Part shown: positions 25,937-33,542 of the stretch, in pieces
Layout of the letters: every line of letters begins with the position of its first letter
Numbering within the stretch: the stretch's first letter is position 1
Assembly: GCA_963768765.1 (NCBI GenBank)
Contig: CAVYJK010000026.1
Coordinates: forward strand, 1 to 64,000
Direction: 5' to 3'
DNA: 64,000 nucleotides
Source: DASWLF01 sp963768765
Lineage (GTDB): Bacteria > Desulfobacterota > Desulfobaccia > Desulfobaccales > 0-14-0-80-60-11
Translations under genes and position numbers: made by a program
The notes under the pieces: generated by a model
The model's input: only the letters and a program-made list of their open reading frames with translations
Database searches by the model: none
What the model was told of the DNA's origin: nothing

Positions 25937-26402
25937 TCAGGTTGTTGCGCCAGCACCATACCTTGCAGCCAGCCACTTGGCCCTGGCTTCCCGCTTTACC
26001 GGGCTGGGGCCCAGCTTATGCGCCCGCTCTGACATTTCTTTGCAGATTGCGGCCCACTTTGGCCCTTCAGCGGAGCCAATATTGAACATTTCCAGCCGTT
26101 CCGGCTCTATCCCCATCTGCGCCAAGTCTTTTTTCAGTTTGTTGACCCGTTTCTTGGCTCGGATATTGCCGGTGAGGTAATGGCATTCCCCCTCATGGCA
26201 GCCGGCCACAAAGACCGCGTCGGCGCCCAGCCTCAAAGGCTTTGAGAAGGTGAATGATATCCACCCGGCCAGAACACGGCATCAGAATAACCTCGACTTC
26301 CGGAGGATACTGCAGCCGCATCGAACCTGCCAGGTCCGCAGCGCTGTAAGCTCAGTAGCGGCAGCAAAAGGCCAAAATTTTGGGGACATAAGCGCCGGTC
26401 AT
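25937..26402 (-). CDS. MvhD-like delta subunit with in-frame UGA (putative selenoprotein, also frameshifted)
   Basis: MvhD is the [2Fe-2S] subunit that links Mvh hydrogenase to HdrA. Starting at 26402: ILAFCCRY, TGA (26352-26354), AYSAADLAGSMRLQYPPEVEV, MPCSGRVDIIHLLKAF. The family motif is FCCNWCxYxxADLAG, so TGA takes the place of the third motif Cys. About base 26233 one extra base shifts the frame; the remainder, LGADAVFVAGCHEGECHYLTGN, runs to 25937. Homology continues directly through the TGA, and a 7-bp hairpin follows (26322-26338). Lies inside the arsenic/redox island, not with mvhA, so it may connect a different donor to Hdr-type proteins. Standard gene callers would report only the last 99 residues. 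Confidence 0.78.
26322..26338 (-). promoter_or_regulatory. Candidate SECIS hairpin of the island MvhD
   Basis: RNA CGGACCU-GGC-AGGUUCG, offsets 14-30 after the UGA. Seven pairs (one G-U), three-base loop with G at its first two positions, matching the loose bacterial SECIS pattern. Confidence 0.6.
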
Positions 26403-26510
26403 CTCTTTGCCCTCCTCAGGCTCGAACCCTCACCGGAGCAAGCTCTCCACTGGGAGCACGCGCCCTCAAACAAACAACTTTTGAAATAATAAACTTTTTC
26501 GGACCGGTTG

Positions 26511-26960
26511 TTACCACACCTCGGGAAAGGCTACCGTATCGTAAATATTTTCCAGCTTGTCCTTGTGGCTTAACTCCACCCGGGCCAGGTATTCCAGGCG
26601 GCGCCGGATCTCGCCCTCCGGCTGGAGTTCGAGCAGGGATTGGTAAAACCGGCAGAGCCCTTCGGAGCGCTTGATGGCCAGCGCCAGGGCTTCTTTTGGG
26701 GACAACCCTTCTGTTACTTCCGGGACCTTCAAATGCTCGGCCAGATGTAACTCCTGCACCGGCGGGACCACCGGGCAGCCTTCCGGGGTCAGGCAGTGGT
26801 GCAGCCGGGCCTTGTTCTCTTCCGCCTCTTTGGCCAGGTACTCGAACATCTCCCGGGTTTCCGCATGAGACACCCGGTGGGCCATGCGGTGATAAAAATC
26901 CCGGGCCAGTTCGTGTTGCTCCATGGCCTCATGAATGAGGTCGACAAGCTCTTTTCTCAT
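26511..26960 (-). CDS. Ferritin-like/rubrerythrin-type four-helix protein
   Basis: 149 residues from MRKELVDLIHEAMEQHELARDFYHRMA. Repeated E-x2-H pairs fit the rubrerythrin/ferritin-like di-iron fold: AMEQHELARDFY, ETREMFEYLAKEAEENKARLHH, AIKRSEGLCRFYQSLLE, LEYLARVELSHKDKLENIY. No C-terminal rubredoxin domain. Likely di-iron peroxidase or iron/redox protein. The longer frame to 27005 begins upstream of a better start at 26960. In the island next to DUF1573 and the MvhD-like gene. Confidence 0.75.
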   Translation of the reverse strand: MRKELVDLIHEAMEQHELARDFYHRMAHRVSHAETREMFEYLAKEAEENKARLHHCLTPEGCPVVPPVQELHLAEHLKVPEVTEGLSPKEALALAIKRSEGLCRFYQSLLELQPEGEIRRRLEYLARVELSHKDKLENIYDTVAFPEVW

Positions 26961-27047
26961 ATGACTATTCCTCCCGGGGCAAGCGGCCTCCATGAATCGG
27001 CGCAAGGTAAGCGATTATCTCAACCCTGCACACCCCCTTATCGTGGT

Positions 27048-27761
27048 TCATTGGCCTTGCGATGAGGGGATGGAAAGCTCACCGAAGACCCGCATGATTA
27101 ACCGGGGACGCTTGGGGGAGGTGGTGGCAAGTTCAATCACTCCCGCATAATTTCCCGCTTCCTGCCGTTTGTTGCGGACCTCCACCACGTAAACCCGGCC
27201 CGGCTCTGCCGCTTTCACGGTCACGTCGATGTACTGGGGGATATTGGTTTTAAATTCGGTAATCTCAAAGGACCCGGGAAGGTGCGAGGTGAAGCGGACC
27301 TGACCGCGGAGTTCGTCTCCCGGCTTGCCTCTGAACCGGATGATATGGCTGGGTTGAATTTCAATAAAAGGCTTGCCGTAACCTTTCATGGTCAGGACAA
27401 CCTGGGGATGCTCCGGATCGTTGAAAAACACCTTGGTTTTTTTGGTAAATTGCCGGAGCACCGAGTAGGGGGCGATGGTCAGGGTGATCCGGCCCACTCC
27501 GCCCGGGGGGATGCGGCGGTCGGAGTCGGCGGCGGTACAGGCGCAATCCGAATCGATGTCCTTGATCTCCAGGAGGGCGTCGCCGGTATTCTTGATGTCA
27601 AAGATATGGGTCAACTTCTGGTCTTCAAAAACTTCGCCAAAATCATAGATCGTCTCAGGAACCTGTGCTTTCGGCCCTATGGTAGCCGCGGCTACGACTG
27701 GCGCGCAAAGAAGCAGTAATGTCCAGATCAATGCCTGGTAAACAAATTTATTGATACACAT
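27048..27761 (-). CDS. Secreted DUF1573 protein
   Basis: 237 residues from the ATG at 27761, chosen for its AGGAG ribosome site and a signal peptide (LIWTLLLLCAPVVAAATIG). The DUF1573 beta-sandwich follows: IYDFGEVFEDQKLTHIFDIKNTGDALLEI, the Cys pair DSDCACTAA, PPGGVGRITLTI. A second Ig-like domain reaches the C-terminus (PQYIDVTVKAAEPGRVYVVEV). Periplasmic role unknown. The longer frame to 27965 reads through the next gene's end out of phase. Confidence 0.8.
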   Translation of the reverse strand: MCINKFVYQALIWTLLLLCAPVVAAATIGPKAQVPETIYDFGEVFEDQKLTHIFDIKNTGDALLEIKDIDSDCACTAADSDRRIPPGGVGRITLTIAPYSVLRQFTKKTKVFFNDPEHPQVVLTMKGYGKPFIEIQPSHIIRFRGKPGDELRGQVRFTSHLPGSFEITEFKTNIPQYIDVTVKAAEPGRVYVVEVRNKRQEAGNYAGVIELATTSPKRPRLIMRVFGELSIPSSQGQ

Positions 27762-27775
27762 AAATCTCCTTGCTC

Positions 27776-28330
27776 CTATTCCGCGTCCAGGGCGCGCCAG
27801 CCGAAGCTCTCCAGGTAGGCCTGGAGCTTTTCCCGCTTCTCCAGGTATTTTTCTTCCCAGAGGGGCGGGCAGTCGTTGAGAGAGATTTCGCCCTCCCGCA
27901 AAGCCGCGGCGTAAGCCATGCAGGTGGTGTAGCCGCAGAGTTTGCAATTGGTCATGGGGAGACACTTCAAGATGTCCATGACCTTGAGCCCCGCCTGGCC
28001 GGTGTAGCGGGGGGTGATCTCCACCCGGCGCTCATAGACCTCGTTGATCTGCCCCTTGATCCACTCAAGCAAGGCATGGGATTCTTCGATATCCCGGGCC
28101 CCCTTGATGGCGATCTCGTGCCGCTGCAGGGTAAACCCCTTGCCGGCGGACAGCTTGAGCAGCAGGACCTGGTTATCCTTGTCATAGTCCCAGCCGCCCA
28201 GTTCGGCGTTCAGGTAAGGGAAGACCGGAGAGATGTCCGTGTCAAAGGTGGCGATGCTGTGCAGGATTTCCTTGCTGAAGTCGCACTTGGGCCGGAAGAT
28301 CTCGTAATTTATTATTTGTTCCAGTAACAT
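27776..28330 (-). CDS. Fe-S protein with C-terminal CFeSP-type [4Fe-4S] module, copy A
   Basis: 184 residues. The N-terminal ~120 residues are a unique domain (IFRPKCDFSKEILHSIATFDTDISPVFPYLNAELGGWDYDKDNQVLLLKL, then a helix with ARDIEESHALLEWIKGQ). The C-terminus has the Cys pattern of the PF04060 Fe-S module also found in the acetyl-CoA synthase corrinoid protein: MTNCKLCGYTTCMAYA...LNDCPPL. Strongly similar to the adjacent gene at 28369. No corrinoid partner is nearby, so it is probably an electron carrier or sensor. The 28369 copy lies 39 bases upstream. Confidence 0.8.
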   Translation of the reverse strand: MLLEQIINYEIFRPKCDFSKEILHSIATFDTDISPVFPYLNAELGGWDYDKDNQVLLLKLSAGKGFTLQRHEIAIKGARDIEESHALLEWIKGQINEVYERRVEITPRYTGQAGLKVMDILKCLPMTNCKLCGYTTCMAYAAALREGEISLNDCPPLWEEKYLEKREKLQAYLESFGWRALDAE

Positions 28331-28368
28331 CTTGCCTCCCGGGGTGATGGACCCCGACTCAAGGGGTT

Positions 28369-28923
28369 TCAAAATTCATCCAGGGCCCGCCAGCCGTAGC
28401 TTTGGAGATAGACTTCGAGCTTTTCCCGCTTTTCCCGGTACTTCTCTTCCCATAATGGGGGGCAATCCTCCAGGCGAATCTCCCCTTCCCTGAGGGCCGC
28501 GGCATAAGCCATGCAAGTGGCATAGCCGCAGGCCTTGCAGTTGGTCATAGGCAGCAGCTTCAAAATCTCCATGATCTTGAGGCCGGCTTGACTCACATAA
28601 CGAGGGGTGATGGCTTCCCGGCGCTCATAGATGTCGTTGATCTGTCCCTGAATCCAGGCGAGTAGAGCATGAGCCTCTTCAATGTCCCGGGCCCCTCGAA
28701 TGGCGATTTTTTGGCGGTGCAGGGTGATCCATTTGCCGTCCGACAGCTTGAGCAGGAGCACTTGATTGGCTTGATCATAGTCCCAGCCGCCCAATTCGGC
28801 ATTCACATAGGGGAAGGCAGGGGAGATGTCCGCCTGGAACGTGGCGATGGCGTGCAGAACCTCTTTCGAGGAGTCCATTTTCGGGCGGAAGATTTCAAAG
28901 TTGTCGATCACCTCCAGGAGCAT
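28369..28923 (-). CDS. Fe-S protein with C-terminal CFeSP-type [4Fe-4S] module, copy B
   Basis: 184 residues, tandem paralog of copy A. Same N-terminal domain (FEIFRPKMDSSKEVLHAIATFQADISPAFPYVNAELGGWDYD) and same Fe-S module (MTNCKACGYATCMAYA...LEDCPPLWEEKY). A helix ARDIEEAHALLAWIQGQINDIYERR joins the two parts. Three copies (one truncated) within 3.2 kb suggest local duplication. The Fe-S module is known to hold a [4Fe-4S] cluster in CFeSP; the function here is inferred to be low-potential electron transfer. Confidence 0.8.
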   Translation of the reverse strand: MLLEVIDNFEIFRPKMDSSKEVLHAIATFQADISPAFPYVNAELGGWDYDQANQVLLLKLSDGKWITLHRQKIAIRGARDIEEAHALLAWIQGQINDIYERREAITPRYVSQAGLKIMEILKLLPMTNCKACGYATCMAYAAALREGEIRLEDCPPLWEEKYREKREKLEVYLQSYGWRALDEF

Positions 28924-28930
28924 GGCGCAC

Positions 28931-29266
28931 CTACCGAAATCTGCGAAAGAATTTTTTTACCCCATTTATGAGGTTTCTCCCATAGGTCCAGAATACCGCG
29001 AAGGCTCCGCCCACCAAGCCGGCGGCGCCGGCGCCCACCGGACAGCCGGGCGTGCCGCAAAAGGGACAGACGGAAGAGCTGGCGTAAATTCCGAAAAACA
29101 CCAACCACCAGCTAAAGAATCGCCCAAGCTTGCCGATAACCGGAAGCTGGGAGAGCTTCCGGATTTTTGGGGCATCTCGGAGCTCTTCAGGAACCTGGTG
29201 GTTCTCAACCTCATGTGAGCAGGCGCATTCTGAGCCATGAACCAACATCGCCCTTAAATCAGCCAT
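28931..29266 (-). CDS. Small membrane protein with CPFCGTPGCP motif
   Basis: 111 residues. Soluble N-terminus with a Cys pair (GSECACSHE), then a membrane segment (FFSWWLVFFGIYASSS), the motif VCPFCGTPGCPVG, and a second hydrophobic helix (AAGLVGGAFAVFWTYG), ending in a basic KKFFRRFR tail. The CPFC-x4-CP arrangement looks metal- or redox-active. Begins 51 bases after arsC ends and runs to within 8 bases of the Fe-S gene, so it is part of the operon. No family recognised. Confidence 0.65.
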   Translation of the reverse strand: MADLRAMLVHGSECACSHEVENHQVPEELRDAPKIRKLSQLPVIGKLGRFFSWWLVFFGIYASSSVCPFCGTPGCPVGAGAAGLVGGAFAVFWTYGRNLINGVKKFFRRFR

Positions 29267-29317
29267 CGATTTCCTCTCTCACCTCATCATGAGGAGGGCA
29301 TATGGAAGCAGTTCTCA

Positions 29318-29731
29318 TTAATCTTTCTCCCGGGATTTTTCCCGGAGCAGCGGCACCAGGCGCTCCCTCAGGGCATCCCGCACCTTTCTGAAAATCCTTT
29401 CACTGCCGGAACTTCTGGCCGGGTCCGGGAAGCCGACATGCATGACCTCGGTTTCCCCGGGAAACAGGGGGCACTGTTCCCGGGCCTGGTCGCAGACGGT
29501 GATCACCAAATCAAATTTCTCTCCGGCCAGGTCGTCCACCGACTTGGAACGCTGGTGGCTGATATCGATGCCTAACTCGGCCATGACCTGGATGGCCATG
29601 GGATTCACCCGGCTAGGCCTGATCCCCGCGGAAAAGGCTTGCACCTGTCCGGCCAGGTCGTGGTTCACCAGGCCTTCCGCCATCTGACTGCGGCAGGCAT
29701 TTTCCGTGCAGAGAAACAAGACTTTCAGCAT
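29318..29731 (-). CDS. arsC: Arsenate reductase, thioredoxin-coupled LMW-phosphatase type
   Basis: Reduces As(V) to As(III) through a thiol cascade. 137 residues. The active loop CTENACRSQMAEG is the C-x5-R-S P-loop of the low-molecular-weight phosphatase fold; the second and third catalytic Cys are in VITVCDQAREQCPLF; the Asp acid is in GFPDPA. Arsenite produced would leave through the ACR3 pump or be methylated by ArsM in the same island. Abundant nearby thioredoxins are the natural reductants. Confidence 0.93.
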   Translation of the reverse strand: MLKVLFLCTENACRSQMAEGLVNHDLAGQVQAFSAGIRPSRVNPMAIQVMAELGIDISHQRSKSVDDLAGEKFDLVITVCDQAREQCPLFPGETEVMHVGFPDPARSSGSERIFRKVRDALRERLVPLLREKSREKD

Positions 29732-29780
29732 AGATGGCCACCCTTGTCCGGCACGGGTCTCCAGGACCGGACCCTCACCA

Positions 29781-30014
29781 TTAGCTGATAAGTTTTTTAA
29801 TTTCCTCCACGCTGGGCACCTGGCCCACCACCTTGACTTCGCCGTCCACCACCAGGGCCGGGGTAGTGAAGATCCCGAATGCCATGATCTTGCTCAGTTC
29901 GGAAACCTTCTCCACCTCATAGCCGCCGCCCAGGGCTTTGGCCGCCTCTTCCGTGCGCTTTGCCAGTTCCACGCATTTGGGGCAGCCGGGACCCAAGACC
30001 TGTAATCTTTTCAT
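29781..30014 (-). CDS. Small thioredoxin-like protein (redox-active disulfide protein 2 type)
   Basis: 77 residues, one thioredoxin-like domain: LQVLGPGCPKCVELAKRTEEA with a CPKC active site, GIFTTPALVVDGEVKVVG as the cis-Pro region, and PSVEEIKKLIS at the end. Matches the TIGR00412 group of minimal redox-active disulfide proteins, frequently next to permeases or ars genes. Cytoplasmic, no signal. Likely partner of ArsC or ArsM. Confidence 0.88.
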   Translation of the reverse strand: MKRLQVLGPGCPKCVELAKRTEEAAKALGGGYEVEKVSELSKIMAFGIFTTPALVVDGEVKVVGQVPSVEEIKKLIS

Positions 30015-30043
30015 GAAACTTTATTCTCCTTTATGAAAGGAAT

Positions 30044-30424
30044 TTACCCGTTGAATTGACGAATTTTTTCTGAAACGACCTCTTCAGACAATCCCCCCGT
30101 CACCATCCAAAGCAGGTTGCCCTGGGCATCCGGAACAGCAAGGCAGGAGCCTGGATAACGCCGTACTTCTTGATATACACCCCGGCAGCGTCATTGTTTG
30201 TAGAGTAATCGATCCGCGTCAAGAGGTTCTGCTTGCTCCCAGTGAATACCCGGTCCACTATTCCGTCAGCGAATCGGTAGAGAAACTGGCTGCAGCCGCA
30301 GGCTTTGCTCCTGGTGATATAAACCACCTGCCTCACCTGGGGTCGGTCCGGCGTGGGCCAGGACAGCCGCACCCAAAATCGCCAGGACCACGATGCCTAT
30401 GACCACGATTTTGCCTTTCGCCAT
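30044..30424 (-). CDS. Secreted thioredoxin-like protein with ACGCS site, copy 1 (two frameshifts)
   Basis: Starts at 30424 (MAKGKIVVIGIVVLAILGAAV, signal anchor). The frame slips near 30345 into RQVVYITRSKACGCSQFLYRFADGIVDRVF, continues QNLLTRIDYSTNND..YIKKYGVIQAPALLF, and slips again near 30125 into DAQGNLLWMVTGGLSEEVVSEKIRQFNG, stop 30044. The active region has CGC but lacks the distal Cys seen in copies 2 and 3. cis-Pro is in IQAPALLF. One of three tandem diverged copies. Probably periplasmic or membrane-tethered. Confidence 0.65.
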
Positions 30425-30438
30425 TTCTCCTCCCCCGG

Positions 30439-30826
30439 TTAGTTTGTTTGGGCCGTTAGAAAGGCCAATTTTTCCTGGATATCCTTTTCCGATAGTTCCC
30501 CCACTGCCATCCACAGCAAGTTGCCCTGAGCATCCAGAAACAACAGGGCCGGCGCCTGGGTGACCCGATACTGCTTGATATAGACCTTGGCCGTATCCTT
30601 GTCGGTGGAATAATCAATGCGTTTCAGGAGATTCTGCTTGGCGCCGTTAAAGACGTTCCCCACCGCAATGTCCCCGGCCTGACAGCGTTCCAAGATGCAA
30701 CCGCAGGCCTTGGTGAGAGTGATATAAACGACCTGGGCCAGCTTGGGCTGGTTCCGCAGGGGAAACGGTGCTGCTTAAGGCGACAGCAAGAATTAATAGG
30801 ATGGCAAAAACGGTTTTTCGAACCAT
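30439..30826 (-). CDS. Secreted thioredoxin-like protein with ACGCILERC site, copy 2 (frameshifted)
   Basis: Begins MVRKTVFAILLILAVALSSTVSPAEPA (signal peptide) at 30826; one indel near 30755 joins it to VVYITLTKACGCILERCQAGDIAVGNVFNGAKQNLLKRIDYS and QAPALLFLDAQGNLLWMAVGELSEKDI, stop 30439. The site CGCILERC has three cysteines. Very similar to copy 1 in the central part. Thioredoxin-like fold inferred from the strand-turn-CxC-helix and PALLFLDAQG pattern. Confidence 0.68.
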
Positions 30827-30895
30827 TATGAAAAGTTCCTCCATTCACCAGAAATTTCTGAGCGTAATTTATAACCTCGCTATTCGGCGGTGGCA

Positions 30896-31372
30896 TTAAA
30901 CCCCGAATTCGCCCAGTTTCTTGAGGATTGCCTCCCTGGAAAAGGCCCCGCCGGTATGCCACAGGATCCGGTTCCGAGCGTCTACGAAAAGTACCATCGG
31001 GACCTGGAAAGCCTGGTTGAGTTTCTCCAAATAAGGTTCGGCAGCCTGCGCATCCTTGGCCAGGTCTATGACTCTGAGCAGCTTCTGCCGCTCTCCGACA
31101 AAGATCTGCGCCATTAATTGGTCGCCCCTTACACAAAGTTCCTGGCTGCATTCGCAAATCTGGCTGGCAGTGAGATATACTACCCGGACCACCTTCGGTC
31201 GAACCTCGGCGGCTTTGCCCCCTTCGACTGTCTGAAGGATTGAGGTAAAAACCAAGCCAAGAGGGCAACAAATTTTACTTTGTCCATCGGGTTTCCCTAT
31301 GCTCAGGACTATCTGGAGCATTAACGAAGCAACAGCCAGGAGCACAAAGACCAGGACCTTGGTTTTTTTCAT
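30896..31372 (-). CDS. Secreted thioredoxin-like protein with ICECSQELC site, copy 3
   Basis: 158 residues, intact. Signal peptide (VLVFVLLAVASLMLQIVLS), an extra N-terminal segment with Cys-Cys (SKICCPLGLV), then VVRVVYLTASQICECSQELCVRGDQLM, EPYLEKLNQAFQVPMVLFVDARNRILWHTGG. CECSxxxC mirrors CGCxxxxC of copy 2. The fold is thioredoxin-like, with the usual CxxC replaced by CxC. Part of the same minus-strand operon. Confidence 0.75.
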   Translation of the reverse strand: MKKTKVLVFVLLAVASLMLQIVLSIGKPDGQSKICCPLGLVFTSILQTVEGGKAAEVRPKVVRVVYLTASQICECSQELCVRGDQLMAQIFVGERQKLLRVIDLAKDAQAAEPYLEKLNQAFQVPMVLFVDARNRILWHTGGAFSREAILKKLGEFGV

Positions 31373-31387
31373 CTAGTTTCGCCCTAC

Positions 31388-31888
31388 TCAACTTTGTGGT
31401 GCTGCCGATTCCTGCAGCCATTTTTTCAGAGCTTCCCGGGTGGGCAGGGTGCCCACGGCTTTCACTTCATCATTGATCAGGAGCGCCGGGGTGCCAAACA
31501 CCCCCAGCCCCGTGATTTCCTTCATATCCCGGACGTGCTCCATCTCCGCCGGGAGGCCCATCTCCCCCAGCACCGCCATGACGGTTTGCTCCAACAGGTC
31601 GCAAGAAGGACAGCCGGGACCGAGAATCTTGATGCTCAGCCCGCTTCTCGCCTCTTCCACCTTCTCGCCCAGGGCCTTCTTGAACTCACGCAGGAAGGCT
31701 TTCTGGTATTCCTCCTGGGCGGAGGCGGGGATGTAATTCCGAGGCTTGACCTTCGCCAGGAGAGCCTGGGCGATCTCGAAATCGGGGCGTCCCCGCCAGG
31801 ATTTCAGATCTTCGATGGCCGCTTTCAGGCCGGTGATGCCGACCCGGAATTTGCCGAGGGAGATTTGGGTAAGGTCCTCGTCGGGCAT
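31388..31888 (-). CDS. Thioredoxin-family protein with N-terminal helical domain
   Basis: About 166 residues from MPDEDLTQISLGKFRVGITGL (ATG at 31888, with GGAGG upstream; an open frame extends to 31936). The N-terminal ~85 residues form a helical domain of unknown role (ALLAKVKPRNYIPASAQEEYQKAFLREF). The C-terminal ~80 are a redox-active-disulfide-type thioredoxin domain: IKILGPGCPSCDLLEQTV, GVFGTPALLINDEVKAVG. The start lies inside the 3' end of the lipoate ligase gene. Confidence 0.8.
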   Translation of the reverse strand: MPDEDLTQISLGKFRVGITGLKAAIEDLKSWRGRPDFEIAQALLAKVKPRNYIPASAQEEYQKAFLREFKKALGEKVEEARSGLSIKILGPGCPSCDLLEQTVMAVLGEMGLPAEMEHVRDMKEITGLGVFGTPALLINDEVKAVGTLPTREALKKWLQESAAPQS

Positions 31889-32667
31889 GGGTTGTGATTC
31901 GCCTCCTGGTTGCTGAGTTCCCGGGCCAGGCTCCATTCTTCCCAGGTCAGTTCCCCCTCAGCCAGTTCCACGCCCAGGGTCCGGGTCAGACCATCACGGA
32001 GGGCGCTCTTTAATTTATCAAGATCGATGCTGTATCCCAGAATTTCTCGGATGGAGGTCAGCCGTCCTTTAAAGGCGGCTTGCAGCTCGCCCGCGCCGGA
32101 TGAGCCGCCCCAGAGCTTGAGCAACATCTCCTCTTGCGGCGAAAGTATTATGGAGCCGTGCTGCAACATGCTGGAGGCATGCCAGGTCTGGGCGCTCCCC
32201 ACAAGTTTTTTCCCTTGGTGCACGATGGCCCCGATGGCGCAGCGGAGAAAGCAGACGTCCGTCTGGGGAGAGTTCCTGGTCTCCCGGCCCATCCTGGCCT
32301 CGATTCCCAGCCGGCGGAAACCGGCCAGCAACCCTTCGCAGATCAGGCGGTAGGCCGCGGTCACCGCGGAGGGAATGCCCTCGGCAGTCCCGGCGATCAC
32401 CGCATAGGTCAAATCCCCCAGGTGCAGCACGGCCTTGCCGCCGGTGGGCCGACGCACCACCTCGATCCCGTATTGCCGGCAGGCGTCCAGATCGAGGTTA
32501 TGCCGCTTCTGAAAGTAGCCCAGGGAGACCGCAGGAGGCTGCCACTGGTAAAACCGCAGGGTCGGCGGCGCCTGGCCGTTGGCATGGAGAGCCAGAATGG
32601 CCCGGTCGATGGCCATATTCAGTGCGGGAGACGTGGCTCCGCTATCCAGAAAACGCCAGGAGGTCAT
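31825..32667 (-). CDS. Lipoate-protein ligase A family protein
   Basis: 280 residues, biotin/lipoate ligase fold. MTSWRFLDSGATSPALNMAIDRAIL, TLRFYQWQPPAVSLGYFQ, EVVRRPTGGKAVLHLGDLTYAVI (the RRxTGGxAVxH lipoate-AMP loop), and KKLVGSAQTWHASSMLQHGSI with the catalytic Lys. The last ~22 residues read out of phase over the next gene and may not be native. It could attach lipoate or octanoate to the GcvH-like protein encoded 4 kb upstream in the operon. Start overlaps lipA stop (ATGA). Confidence 0.88.
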   Translation of the reverse strand: MTSWRFLDSGATSPALNMAIDRAILALHANGQAPPTLRFYQWQPPAVSLGYFQKRHNLDLDACRQYGIEVVRRPTGGKAVLHLGDLTYAVIAGTAEGIPSAVTAAYRLICEGLLAGFRRLGIEARMGRETRNSPQTDVCFLRCAIGAIVHQGKKLVGSAQTWHASSMLQHGSIILSPQEEMLLKLWGGSSGAGELQAAFKGRLTSIREILGYSIDLDKLKSALRDGLTRTLGVELAEGELTWEEWSLARELSNQEANHNPCPTRTLPKSPSANSGSASPA

Positions 32668-33542
32668 TGCACCTCCTGAAAATAAATGGGGGCCTTGTAA
32701 GAACTGCGCACCAGGGCCCCGGCGGCCACGCTCTTGAAACCCAGGGCCAGGGCTTGCCGCCGCCAGCCGTCAAACTCTTCCGGGTTCACATAGCGGGCCA
32801 CCGGGACATGGTGGAGGGAGGGGGATAGATATTGTCCCAGGGTAAGCATGTCACAATCTACCAGCCGCAAGTCCTGCAGCACTTCCTGAACTTCCGGTGA
32901 TTCTTCTCCCAGGCCCAGCATCAGGCCGGATTTGGTGATCACCCGGGGAGAAATCGCCTTGGCTTGCTTAAGAACCTCCAGAGAGCGCCGGTAATCCGCG
33001 CCCCGCCGCACTTCAGGATAAAGCCGGGGTACGGTCTCCAGGTTGTGGGCCAGAATGTCGGGTTGGGCGGCCAGCACCACTGCCAGCGCCTCCCTGGACC
33101 CGGCAAAATCAGGCACCAAAAGCTCCACCCGGACGCCGGGGCAGTGCTGCCGCAAGGCCTCCACCACTCGGGCATAGTGGGCCGCGCCGCCGTCCGGGAG
33201 GTCATCCCGGGTCACCGAGGTGATGACCACGTGGCGCAGGCCCAACTCGGCCACCGCCCGGGCCAGGCGTTGGGGCTCGTCCGCCTGCAACGCCAAGGGT
33301 CTTCCCTTTTTCACTGCGCAAAAGGCACAGCCCCGGGTGCAGACCTCGCCCAGGATCAGAAAGGTGGCCGTGTGATGGGAGAAACATTCGCCCCGGTTGG
33401 GGCAGCGGGCGCTCTCGCACACCGTGGGCAAATGGAGGCGGTCCAGCAGATCGCTGGTTTGCGCCACCATTGCCGCGCCTCGACCTCGCTTGGCGCGGCG
33501 CACCTCAGCGATGAGCCACTCCGGCACCGCCAGAGACATCAC
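32664..33542 (-). CDS. lipA: Lipoyl synthase
   Basis: Radical-SAM enzyme that inserts two sulfurs into octanoyl-protein. 292 residues. Auxiliary cluster CESARCPNRGECF (C-x4-C-x5-C), radical SAM cluster CTRGCAFCAV (CxxxCxxC), VVITSVTRDDLPDGGA, HNLETVPRLYPEVR, and the conserved C-terminal RSSYKA. Overlaps lpd and the ligase gene by four bases on each side. Its place in an arsenic operon with a GcvH-like substrate and no 2-oxoacid dehydrogenase is unusual. Confidence 0.96.
   Translation of the reverse strand: MMSLAVPEWLIAEVRRAKRGRGAAMVAQTSDLLDRLHLPTVCESARCPNRGECFSHHTATFLILGEVCTRGCAFCAVKKGRPLALQADEPQRLARAVAELGLRHVVITSVTRDDLPDGGAAHYARVVEALRQHCPGVRVELLVPDFAGSREALAVVLAAQPDILAHNLETVPRLYPEVRRGADYRRSLEVLKQAKAISPRVITKSGLMLGLGEESPEVQEVLQDLRLVDCDMLTLGQYLSPSLHHVPVARYVNPEEFDGWRRQALALGFKSVAAGALVRSSYKAPIYFQEVQ

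Noticed and set aside
26352..26354. Idea that the TGA in the island MvhD is a plain stop or pseudogene mutation
   Set aside because: Protein homology continues in the same frame directly after the TGA, the position is a motif cysteine, and a hairpin follows. Not fully excluded because the gene also has an indel further on.
29318..29731. Low-molecular-weight protein tyrosine phosphatase instead of ArsC
   Set aside because: Has the additional Cys pair (VITVCDQAREQC) used by thioredoxin-coupled arsenate reductases, and sits in an arsenic island.
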